From a virus: DNA of 64,000 nt. Positions 8,095 to 16,600 of the stretch are shown here, piece by piece. Below the pieces are notes generated by a model. That model was given only the letters and a program-made list of their open reading frames with translations. It was not told the origin of the DNA and did not search any database. A program made the translations under genes and the position numbers. The first letter of the stretch is position 1. Every line of letters starts with the position of its first letter. Location: IMG/VR virus record IMGVR_UViG_3300028388_005362, positions 1-64,000 of that record; one strand, written 5' to 3'.

Positions 8095-9525
8095 ATGGCA
8101 GCTGATAACATTTCAAAACTTCGTCTTTACGAAGATGTCTGGAACGCAGAAGGCATGACCGACGAGAATGCGTTGGCGAATGCGATGCTGACCCAGCCTG
8201 ATGTACTCAGTCCTGTGCTTACCCACCTGCAAGGCCGTGAAGACAAGCGTTTTCCGCTGTCTTTCCTGACTGAAGGTTTAGGGAACATTAAGTACATCAA
8301 TGACACCGAGCACGACTATCCAGTAATGGGTAGGATCAACAAGGCCGTAGTAGCTACCAAATTGGTAGGTACCGGAATCGGTCACACTTATTTCAAAATC
8401 ACTTTCGCTGAGAAGTGGTTTGTACGCCAGTATTTGATTGAAGGTCCTAAAGGTACCGTGCAAGCGCGTATCATGAAAGACCCTGAGCAAACTGCTGATG
8501 GTTGGGAATATACTCTGCAACTTACTTCTCCTGATTCAACTGCGGCTGTTACTGCAGCTCAGGTGGTAGGTAAGAAGTTCGTTCAGCTTTATGCTCCTGT
8601 ATCCATGAGTGGATCTCGTGGTAACGAAAGCAACTGGGTTGCTCCTTCTAAGATGAGGAATCAGATCTCAATGATTCGTAAGTCTTACGGATACGAAGGT
8701 AACATGCCTAACAAGGTGGTTAACGTTGAATTCAATGTCAACGGTAAGAAGACCAAATTGTGGTATGACTTCGAGGAGTACCAGCACATGCTTCGCTGGA
8801 GAGAAGAAGTAGAGAGCAATCTCTGGTATTCTGAGTACAACCGTGACGCCAATGGTGTTATTCACCTGAAGGACGAGAACGGTAAGCCTATCCCATTGGG
8901 TTCTGGTGTTCTGGAGCAGATTCCTAATCTGGACTCTTACACCAAGCTGACCGCCAAGAAGCTCAAGAACGTCGTTCGTGACGCTGTATTCGGTGCTTCT
9001 GACGCCCAGGTGATGAATATCATTCTGTACACAGGTACAGGTGGTATGGAAGAATTTGATGAAGCAATGAAGTCAGAGGTTGCCTCTGGTGCTTACATCA
9101 AGAATACTGACCCTGCCAGCTTCATCACTGGTTCAGGTCGTAACCTGGTACTGGGCGGTTTCTTCACCACTTACCAGCACATTGATGGTCACACCATCAC
9201 TGTTCGTCACCTTCCTCTGCTTGACCACGGTCCCCGTGCCTTGGCAAGTGATCCTCACCCTGTTACAGGGCTTCCAATGGAATCGTATCGCATGATCTTC
9301 CTGGATCAATCAACTTATGATGGCGAAGCCAACATCAAGATGGTTACCCAGAAGGGCCGCGAGCTTGTTCGTTGGGCTGTAGCCGGTGGTACTGTACCTC
9401 CAGGATTCGCTGGAAACGCACTGCGTGCCAACGATATTGACGGAGCGTCCGTACACTTCATGAAAGCTGGTGGTATCGCCATCCGCAGAGCAACCAATTG
9501 CTTACACCTTGAGTGTGTAGCATAG
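8095..9525 (+). CDS. Major capsid protein (crAss-like, HK97 fold)
   Basis: A 476-residue protein that I recognise as the crAss-like major capsid protein by its central blocks: SMIRKSYGYEGNMPNKVV, LWYDFEEYQHMLRWREE, IPLGSGVLEQIPN and VVRDAVFGASDAQ followed by YTGTGGMEEFDEAM. The family adopts the HK97 fold and forms the icosahedral shell. Codon use leans to GGT, GCT, GTT and CGT, as in the other presumed abundant structural genes. It is preceded by an untranslated leader and followed by a strong hairpin terminator, both fitting high expression. Confidence 0.92.
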   Translation: MAADNISKLRLYEDVWNAEGMTDENALANAMLTQPDVLSPVLTHLQGREDKRFPLSFLTEGLGNIKYINDTEHDYPVMGRINKAVVATKLVGTGIGHTYFKITFAEKWFVRQYLIEGPKGTVQARIMKDPEQTADGWEYTLQLTSPDSTAAVTAAQVVGKKFVQLYAPVSMSGSRGNESNWVAPSKMRNQISMIRKSYGYEGNMPNKVVNVEFNVNGKKTKLWYDFEEYQHMLRWREEVESNLWYSEYNRDANGVIHLKDENGKPIPLGSGVLEQIPNLDSYTKLTAKKLKNVVRDAVFGASDAQVMNIILYTGTGGMEEFDEAMKSEVASGAYIKNTDPASFITGSGRNLVLGGFFTTYQHIDGHTITVRHLPLLDHGPRALASDPHPVTGLPMESYRMIFLDQSTYDGEANIKMVTQKGRELVRWAVAGGTVPPGFAGNALRANDIDGASVHFMKAGGIAIRRATNCLHLECVA

Positions 9526-9533
9526 TCATAACG

Positions 9534-9571
9534 GAGAACCCCTCATTTTCAGGGGGGTTCTCTCTTTTTTT
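9534..9571 (+). terminator. Intrinsic terminator after capsid gene
   Basis: A 9-bp perfect stem, GAGAACCCC (9534-9542) with GGGGTTCTC (9554-9562), followed by TCTTTTTTT (9563-9571). This is a textbook factor-independent terminator just after the capsid stop. Confidence 0.9.
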
Positions 9572-9591
9572 CAACAGTAACATAGATTATC

Positions 9592-10401
9592 ATGTCCTCA
9601 AGAATCATCGAAATTTATCGCAGACCTAACAACACGCGTCTACCAGAAGAGGTATACGCAGGAAGTAATCGTAAAATCGGTTCCTTTTTTGGCCCCAACG
9701 GCTCATTGGTAACCGGACTTACGCCTGAGGAAGAAGAAGCAATTCTTCCTGTTTTGACCGGAGTTCCTTACGACCACCCAACTTTCTTGCAAGCCAAACA
9801 GACTTACTACAATGAGATTTCAATCAAGGTGAGTTTGGAAGGTGTAAAGCTGGAAGTGGGCGTGGACAAGCACGGTCGCCCCATAGACCCAAAAGGCTAT
9901 GTGGATTTCAAATATGCCGAGCAACACCCTTGGGTAGCTCCCAATGAAAAAGAGCTGTCCAATCCTGACTACAAGTTCTTCATCAAAGACTCTCAAGCAG
10001 AACTTGCCAAGGAAACCAAGCAGATTCAGTCACGCAAGCAGGCATACAAAGAGTTCATCAAGATCTCAGATGACACCAAGAAGGTTGACCTTATCATTAC
10101 TCTTTTGGGAGAAACTCCTTCCAAGATGGGTGCTGAATCCAAGGAGATCTTCCTGGAAAACTTTGTCAATACCAACCCGACAGAATTCTACAACGTTGCA
10201 ACTGACAAGCGATTAGAGATGAAGGCGTTCGTGCTGGATTGTATCTCCGCTGAAGTATTGCAGCGCGTGGGAACTGTTATTCTGGACGGGGACGAGCAAC
10301 TCGGAGACACTGTCGAAGAAGCCGCTCTTCGCCTGGAAGACAAAGCCAACTCTGACATTCTTACACGTCTGAAAGCCAGACTGCAACAATACAACAAGTA
10401 A
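9592..10401 (+). CDS. Capsid-associated structural protein (hypothetical)
   Basis: A 269-residue protein directly downstream of the capsid gene with its own terminator-like hairpin after it. The N-terminal 85 residues look beta-rich (IIEIYRRPNNTRLPEEVY, IGSFFGPNGS), and the rest is helical with a charged heptad pattern near residues 140-160. Its position between capsid and lysis cassette and its capsid-like codon use suggest an auxiliary capsid or head protein. I do not recognise a family with a known fold. Confidence 0.65.
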   Translation: MSSRIIEIYRRPNNTRLPEEVYAGSNRKIGSFFGPNGSLVTGLTPEEEEAILPVLTGVPYDHPTFLQAKQTYYNEISIKVSLEGVKLEVGVDKHGRPIDPKGYVDFKYAEQHPWVAPNEKELSNPDYKFFIKDSQAELAKETKQIQSRKQAYKEFIKISDDTKKVDLIITLLGETPSKMGAESKEIFLENFVNTNPTEFYNVATDKRLEMKAFVLDCISAEVLQRVGTVILDGDEQLGDTVEEAALRLEDKANSDILTRLKARLQQYNK

Positions 10402-10433
10402 GTAAGTGCCCCCTCACCAGGGGGCTTACTTTA
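10398..10433 (+). terminator. Hairpin terminator after the capsid-companion gene
   Basis: A stem built from AAGTAAG-TGCCCCCT and AGGGGGC-TTACTT (one bulge), with a 4-base CACC loop, then a short TTT run. It begins over the stop codon region. The T tract is short, so it may be only partly effective and let lysis genes be transcribed by read-through. Confidence 0.7.
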
Positions 10434-10451
10434 ACACCAAGCAAACACACC

Positions 10452-10772
10452 ATGGAAGAGACATTGAAACTTTATCTGGACGCTAAGTTCGACCATATTT
10501 CAGCAGAGAATCAAGCCATACAAAAAAGGCTGGATACGCTCAACGGTAACGTAGCTCGACATGAGCTTGCTATCGGGGAGTTAAGGGTCAAACAGGCAGC
10601 TATTCACGAAGACTGCCCGGCAACCAAAAAAGTAGAGGATGTCAGAGATAAGGTAGAACGCCTGGACTTCATCCGCAGAAACTGGAAGGTATTCCTGTTC
10701 GGTGGGGTGGGCTTTCTACTGCTCACATACGGAGGACTCTTCCTGGCACTTGCTAAATTCTTCAAAGCATGA
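10452..10772 (+). CDS. Coiled-coil membrane protein, holin/haemolysin XhlA-like
   Basis: A 106-residue protein with a charged helical N-terminal two thirds (coiled coil about residues 3-45, then RVKQ and KVEDVRDKVERLDF) and one C-terminal membrane segment, about residues 80-101 (FLFGGVGFLLLTYGGLFLALA). This layout resembles XhlA-type proteins that accompany holins. It is coupled by an ATGA overlap to a second membrane protein and lies directly before the endolysin, so a holin or holin-regulator role is likely. Assignment is by topology and context, not by sequence family. Confidence 0.65.
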   Translation: MEETLKLYLDAKFDHISAENQAIQKRLDTLNGNVARHELAIGELRVKQAAIHEDCPATKKVEDVRDKVERLDFIRRNWKVFLFGGVGFLLLTYGGLFLALAKFFKA

Positions 10773-11026
10773 TCAACGTTCTGACCACCATATTCGGCTT
10801 TATCATCATTACTGCCTCGGTGGTTAGTGTATTCATGTTGCCCAAGGTCAACTGGGGAGATTCCATGTGGGCCGTTCTGGGCGGGGTCATGCTCATATAC
10901 GTCAAAAACAATGCGGCAACGCAGTTAATCACGAAGATATTCGAGAAATATGACCCGAATAAGCAAACACATATCGTACAACGAGGCGATTCGCAGTCGT
11001 ACAGCGAAGAAGAAGGGGTGGGGTAA
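10769..11026 (+). CDS. Putative holin with two membrane segments
   Basis: An 85-residue protein with two hydrophobic segments, about residues 3-24 (VLTTIFGFIIITASVVSVF) and 31-46 (SMWAVLGGVMLIYV), joined by a short turn with Pro-Lys. It has a charged C-terminal tail. Small size, a two-helix layout and position just upstream of the endolysin fit a holin that opens the inner membrane to release or activate the endolysin. Its last 77 bases overlap the endolysin gene. Confidence 0.65.
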   Translation: MINVLTTIFGFIIITASVVSVFMLPKVNWGDSMWAVLGGVMLIYVKNNAATQLITKIFEKYDPNKQTHIVQRGDSQSYSEEEGVG

Positions 11027-11438
11027 CCATCCCGGAGCCAGGGAGCTGGAAAACATGCGGGTTTGGGCCGAATATATTTTCGAGCCTATCAGGGCATACT
11101 TCGGTGTGCCTATTGGCATTTCATCCTTCTTCAGGTCATCCCGGCTCAATAAAGCCATAGGCGGAAGCAAGACTTCCCAACATGTCAAGGGTCAGGCCGG
11201 GGACATCGATGCAGACATGTTCCCTAACCCCAAGGTGACCAACGCCAAGATATTTGAGTTCATCCGCAAGCATCTCGAATTCGACCAGCTTATCTGGGAG
11301 TACGGGAATAGCAATGAGCCCGCCTGGGTGCATGTGTCCTATGTTAAAAACGGAAGGAATAGAGGAATGGTTCTGCGTGCCATTCGAGTTAGAAATCGCT
11401 TCGGCAAAAAAGTAACACGATATGTACCATTCGGATGA
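10950..11438 (+). CDS. M15-family peptidase endolysin
   Basis: A 162-residue peptidase of the D-Ala-D-Ala carboxypeptidase-like M15A family, which cuts peptidoglycan stem peptides or cross-bridges. The zinc site is visible as His78 and Asp85 in SQHVKGQAGDID and His128 in AWVHVSY, with the upstream FRSSRLNKAIGGSKTS signature. There is no signal peptide, so release depends on the holin. The start at 10950 keeps the family's N-terminal block (HISYNEAIRSRTAKKKG) although it overlaps the holin by 77 bases. It overlaps the spanin-like gene by 17 bases. Confidence 0.88.
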   Translation: MTRISKHISYNEAIRSRTAKKKGWGNHPGARELENMRVWAEYIFEPIRAYFGVPIGISSFFRSSRLNKAIGGSKTSQHVKGQAGDIDADMFPNPKVTNAKIFEFIRKHLEFDQLIWEYGNSNEPAWVHVSYVKNGRNRGMVLRAIRVRNRFGKKVTRYVPFG

Positions 11439-11955
11439 TAATAACAATTGGTATCTATATTGGTTGCTGTACTTTGCTCTTGTGGTCGCCTTGATGGCAT
11501 CTTCCTGCAAAAGCAAACAGGTTATCGTGGCTCCTGAGACCACAACTACCATTACTGAGACCATCACTCAACGGGATACTGTTGTGCCCGTACAGCTGGA
11601 AAAAAGCAGCATAAGCGAGAGAATATCCCCGCAGATAATCAGCGGAAAGATAGACTTCAAAACCCGTACTCTGGTCGGGAAATACTCAACGGCTACCATA
11701 TCTGCTTTGGAGGGAGATATACTGGTTGAGCTTGAGAGTCTGGATTCTACCATTGATGTGACCATTAACAATGCGATCACCGAGCGTATGCGTACTGTGG
11801 AGACCGATTCAACCCTTGTGGTTGAAGTCAACCGGTTGACCTGGTGGCAAGAGACCACCTCTAAGGTGGGTAACTGGACACTTATTATAATAGGTGCATT
11901 CCTTGTGTTGGTGGTGCTGAAAATCTTACTGAAAATCAACATTCCATTCTTATGA
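11422..11955 (+). CDS. Putative unimolecular spanin (lipoprotein with C-terminal membrane anchor)
   Basis: A 177-residue protein with an N-terminal hydrophobic signal (about residues 10-25) ending in MASSCKSK. Cys29 could be lipidated, although the residues before it are not a perfect lipobox. A beta-rich, Thr/Ser-rich periplasmic region follows, then a C-terminal membrane helix at about residues 152-172 (LIIIGAFLVLVVLKILL). A lipoprotein anchored in the outer membrane with a C-terminal inner-membrane helix is the layout of unimolecular spanins such as T1 gp11, which fuse the two membranes in the last step of lysis. Position immediately after the endolysin supports this. Confidence 0.65.
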   Translation: MYHSDDNNNWYLYWLLYFALVVALMASSCKSKQVIVAPETTTTITETITQRDTVVPVQLEKSSISERISPQIISGKIDFKTRTLVGKYSTATISALEGDILVELESLDSTIDVTINNAITERMRTVETDSTLVVEVNRLTWWQETTSKVGNWTLIIIGAFLVLVVLKILLKINIPFL

Positions 11956-12674
11956 GCCCCAAGGAATTTCATATAGCCATCAATACCGGGTTGCAACAAT
12001 TCAACACCGATGTGTATGAGGTCTACAAGCCCCAGGAGTTAGACCTTGTCATCAACAAAATGATTGAGCGGTTTGTCAAACAACGCTTCTATTTCGGGTC
12101 CAACCCCAAAGGAAAGGGCTTTGAACAGAACCAGAAAAGGTACTCTGACCTACATACCTTGGTCAAGACCAAAGCGGTTGCTGTTCCTGAAGGTGCAGAC
12201 AAGAACGAGTATGCCAAGTACGACGAGACTGCATTTGACTTGCCAGAGGATTACTTGTTCTACGTTGGAGGAATCGTAGAGGCGAAGATAGATCCTTTTG
12301 GGGAAGAGCCCACTGAGTCTTCTCCCGTATCCCAGATACCTGTCATGCTGGTGGAGCATGAAAAACTGGACTATTTGATGCGGAATCCTTTCACGATTAA
12401 GGACCATAATGCGTCCATGGGAACCATCGAGGAGTCGCAAATGAGAATTTTTATCCACAAAAGGTCCCTATTAAAACGACTGGTGGTCACCTACGTTTGC
12501 AAACCAAATAAACTTGACGTACTTTTGTATGAGACAGACAATCAGCAGGGGTTGTGCGACCTTCCCGAGCACACCCATTCAGAAATAGTAGATCTTACCA
12601 TAGAGCACATTTTAGAGATTTTACAGTCAAACAGGTTACAACAGAAAGGATTGGATGTCCTGAAACAGGAATAA
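11952..12674 (+). CDS. Tail ring protein, crAss-like
   Basis: A 240-residue protein opening with SPKEFHIAINTGLQQFNTD and a helix rich in IERFVKQRF, then a region with FEQNQKRYSDLHTLV and FDLPEDYLFYVG. This layout matches, from memory, the crAss-like structural protein family beginning 'TPKE...' that stacks below the portal as one of the tail ring proteins. It starts with an ATGA overlap to the spanin gene, so head-tail connector and lysis genes are translated together. Confidence 0.65.
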   Translation: MSPKEFHIAINTGLQQFNTDVYEVYKPQELDLVINKMIERFVKQRFYFGSNPKGKGFEQNQKRYSDLHTLVKTKAVAVPEGADKNEYAKYDETAFDLPEDYLFYVGGIVEAKIDPFGEEPTESSPVSQIPVMLVEHEKLDYLMRNPFTIKDHNASMGTIEESQMRIFIHKRSLLKRLVVTYVCKPNKLDVLLYETDNQQGLCDLPEHTHSEIVDLTIEHILEILQSNRLQQKGLDVLKQE

Positions 12675-12693
12675 ACCTTAAAACCTTTTTGAT

Positions 12694-13569
12694 ATGTCTA
12701 AACAACTGTTTATCCCCACTGGCTTGGAAGTTGCAGGTACTGCTATTTCAGCCATGACTGCTGGCAGGGCAGGTTTCTATGATGGAGACGCTGACAACCT
12801 GGTAGATGACCTGGATCTTGTATCCAGAAAGGCTCCTCTTCAAATCGTATGGAAAAAATCCGACGGTTCTATTGAGAGTTCAAATATTTTCACCATTGAG
12901 GACATTGTATCCGTTTCCAAAGCGGGCTATGATGCCGGTACTGCTCAGGTAGTTACCATCACTCCAGCTCTTCCTGCCACTCAGGCAAAAGGAGACATCT
13001 ACACCCTTAAAGTGATCATCACCACTCCAGGTACTGCAGTCATGCAGAAGAAGACCTATGAGGTGATTAACACAACTGGTGTTGATTTCACTGCTACCAC
13101 TTTGGGTAACGCTTTCCGTTCACTCATCAATGCTGACAGCGAGATTCCTGTGACTGCCACTGGCACGACCACTCTGATTCTGACTGCTGACATCGACGAG
13201 AACTTCCGCGTGGCTACTGATGACAACATGGCTGCTGCCGGTGTTGTTTACACAACCAACATGGACCTGAGCTTCGGTACCCCCGCGAAGATCAAAGACC
13301 TGGAAGCTGAATGCGAATCTTACGGACAAGGAATCACCAACAAAGTTGGTTTCCCAGTGAAACGTCCTGATTCTGAAGTAGGTTCTGGAAACTACGATGT
13401 GTACATCGTTGCATTGGAGCTTAAAGGCAAGAATGTTGATTCTGCCAATCCTTCCAAGTATGAAGACCTGACTCTCTACATTGCCGAACCTACAGGGGCT
13501 GGCGTAGTTGGAGCAGAGCTTGAGAAACTCTTCCTTGGAATAATTGACATCGCTGACGACGGCGTATAG
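12694..13569 (+). CDS. Abundant structural protein, function unknown
   Basis: A 291-residue beta-rich protein with many Thr, Val, Gly and Ala, no membrane segment and few lysines clustered. Capsid-like codon choice (GGT, GCT, ACT) and a dedicated strong terminator immediately downstream argue for very high expression, as for a major virion component. The sequence pattern (VSRKAPLQIVWKK, TLKVIITTPGT, YDVYIVALELKG) would suit a tube, decoration or fibre-base protein. I do not recognise the family, and a tube protein would be unexpected in a short-tailed crAss-like phage. Confidence 0.7.
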   Translation: MSKQLFIPTGLEVAGTAISAMTAGRAGFYDGDADNLVDDLDLVSRKAPLQIVWKKSDGSIESSNIFTIEDIVSVSKAGYDAGTAQVVTITPALPATQAKGDIYTLKVIITTPGTAVMQKKTYEVINTTGVDFTATTLGNAFRSLINADSEIPVTATGTTTLILTADIDENFRVATDDNMAAAGVVYTTNMDLSFGTPAKIKDLEAECESYGQGITNKVGFPVKRPDSEVGSGNYDVYIVALELKGKNVDSANPSKYEDLTLYIAEPTGAGVVGAELEKLFLGIIDIADDGV

Positions 13570-13581
13570 CCAACTGATTAA

Positions 13582-13617
13582 AAGGGGGTGCTCACTTAGT
13601 ACCCCCTTCTTTCTTTT
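13582..13617 (+). terminator. Intrinsic terminator
   Basis: An 8-bp perfect stem, AAGGGGGT (13582-13589) with ACCCCCTT (13601-13608), an 11-base loop, and a pyrimidine/T-rich tail CTTTCTTTT. It ends the transcript of the preceding structural gene. Confidence 0.85.
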
Positions 13618-13648
13618 CCCCAAAAAACACTACTAAAAATAATCTGAA

Positions 13649-16600
13649 ATGGCCTGGTCAGTAGCCCTTAATTCCCCCGCAAACAATGCTGTTGATGTAG
13701 ATCTGCAGCCAACCTTTACCTGGACAAAGTCACAAAGTCAAGCCGGTGGGGGTGCACCTATATTTATAAACGTATATGAACAGCCAGGCTCTCCGGGTAT
13801 TCCTGCCACTGAAACGGTTGGGGGTGTATTCTGGACCTCTGTTCCCGCAGGTACTGGTGGAAACGCTATCACCAACGTCAAAGACGGGGATGGAAATGCC
13901 ACTACCGTCGATGTTGAAATGCGAACGGGCTGGGATTATGGAGGTATCAATTCAGCCAATGTCACTACCCCTTCCACAGGGCCTTTTGCTTCTGATTCTA
14001 TTGCCAAGAGTTTCGGACAGGATTATGGCGGTGGAGCTTTCATTGATTTAGCCGGACTGGAGCCTAATGGTTCCTATACCATATATGTACTGGCGGCAGG
14101 TGCTGCCGGAAGCGGAAATATCTTTGACATTCATAATGAAGTGGAGGCCGCTACTGCGGGTATCCAGAACTATGATGCTCATGGGGTTACAGTTCCTGAG
14201 ACATACCAAGAACTGCCAAACTTCACTACCACTGCGGATGGTGCAGGTGACCTTGCCATAGAATTCAACGGACAGTTCTGGGCGATGGTTAACGCTATTG
14301 TTATAGAACCTGCTTCTACGCCTGACCCTGAGCCATCCTCAGTATTGAGAGTTTCTTTGAGCTCTAACCTTTCTGCACCGGCTGTTGAGAAGACCCTTGC
14401 CACAGCAGAGACCTACACTCTTCTTGCAGGAGAGGCGCTCGCTGAGAATGATGGATACTTCTGGGGTGTATCTCTGGATGGAGGATCTACATTCGACACC
14501 ATACGTTCCTTTACTACCTTGTCAAACAACCCATTGACTGCTCCGGTATTGACTGGTCCTGCCGATGGAGCCACAGAGGTTCTTAGAACTCCTACATTTT
14601 CCTGGGTTCCTACAGACGCAGCGACCTTGTTCGACCTGGAAGTGTCTCTCAACTCTGACTTCTCTGGGACTTTAGGTGTTGACCGATGGCTCATTGAAAA
14701 CCACAATACCAATTCGTATACTTGGGTAACAGAGTTTGCCAAAGAAGAAACTGTTTACTGGAGAGTCCGCTCAACTGACAATATAGAATACAATTCTCCA
14801 TGGTCTACTTCTCGCAGCTTTACTACTCGTTACGGCGTTCCTGATGCCCCTGTTTTGAGCTCACCCGGTGACGGGGCAAGCGGTGTATCGCTGTCTAACA
14901 CGTTCAGCTGGACTAATGGGGGTGGAGCCACAGAATACGATATTTATATTGACACAGATAGCAACTTTTCTTCTCCTGCAGTAGCCACCGCGTTGGGAAC
15001 TACCTCGTACACTGCCCAAGTTGGAGACATGGATAATTCCAGGGTATACTTCTGGAAGGTTGTTGCCCGTAATGCCTACGGAACGGCTGAAAGTGCTGTC
15101 CGTGGATTCACTTCGGCTGCCCCAAATGTACCTAACCCTCCGGGATTACAATCCCCAAAAAATGGTGCGGTTGACCAATATGTACGTCCGGAGTTTGATT
15201 GGATTGCTTCTCCGGGGGCTACCAAATACAATATTGAAATAGCGGACAATCCTTCGTTTACGAACGCTATAACTTACAATGACCACATCTCAACAAGTAT
15301 CACCATAAACGAATACCTGGAAACAGGAACGTTATATTATTGGAGAGTTGCTGCGGGTAATGCTAACGGCTATGGATCATTCTCCTCAGCCAATACTTTC
15401 ACAACTCAGGCGGTACAACAGACCAATACTCCGGTTTTGGTTTCTCCTGCAAACAATGCAACGGATCAGCCTCTGCAACCCACCTTTGACTGGGATTGGA
15501 CTGCTCCTCAGGCTGGCGGTGGAACCAATTACGGACCTTTACCTGAAGCAAGCACTCGGAACATCTCCAGTATTGTGATCGACTTCTCTTCTGCACCTTC
15601 GTATGTCAATGTGGGACTTGCCCCACTGAAGTACAACAAGACCGGTGTAGTGACAGCGGCTATCGATGACAGTGAAAGGGACGCCTACACCTCAGCTTTC
15701 CAGACAGCGCAAAGCACATTCTTTACCGATGGTTGTGGAAATGATATTCCATTCTCCTTTGCTTTGGCGCATTACATTATAGGATACCAAAACAAAGACG
15801 TTCACTCCCATCCGGATTACTCCTTTAAGTATACCTGGGCGGAGATGGCTGAGATGGCTGTCAAGGGAACAATTCCTGCTAACCACGGTCTATCCGATGC
15901 AGGAGATAATCTGGCATTGGCTGATGCTTATACCAAATGGAAACTTTCCCGCTCACAGCACTTTCCTTCAGGTTTGGTCCGTGGATTCGACCAGAAGTGG
16001 TATGTAGGAACCAATGGAGCGGATGTATCTGCCCAGGCTCTTGCTAACGGGGCTTACGGATGTGATGCTGCCAACTACGGCTCTCAGGGAAGAACATTTG
16101 CAACTGGTGGGGAGAATCTATACAACTCCATCACCCCAGAGACTTTCTTTGCCAAAACCTATCGTCGTTTTGAAGTTCAGTACGATGATGCAGTCAATGC
16201 GATCAATGCTGCGGGAGCCACTACCCGTCCATGGTTGAACTATGGGTTCCATGGGGGAGCGGCCTTATCTTCTCTCATCAACACTGTGGCTTCTGCTCAC
16301 GGTAAGAGTGGAAGTGATAAAGTCTGGTTCTGTTCACAGCAGGAACTTATCGAGTATATGTTCATTCGCGAGTACCTCAGAGTTCCTCATACCGTTAACG
16401 GAAATCAGGTGACTATCACAGTTGACCAGTCTTCTGTACCCGGTGACCTGATGTTCTACGCCGCTACTCTTTTGGTGGATACAGATGCCAACATTTCCAA
16501 CATCACTATAAACGGCGGTATCAACACCGGAATTAAAAAGAACTCGTACAAAATTACCGGGCAGGACGCTATGATTAACCTGGAGTGGAACGGAAACGAT

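Noticed and set aside
12451-12459. TTATCCACA, the E. coli-type DnaA box (also near 38778 and 59819)
   Set aside because: Each copy is isolated and inside a coding sequence, without an AT-rich unwinding region; likely chance.
16144-16320. The split fibronectin modules as an intein or intron in the fibre gene
   Set aside because: The inserted domain stays in frame, carries deacetylase-like motifs and lacks intein splice-junction residues.
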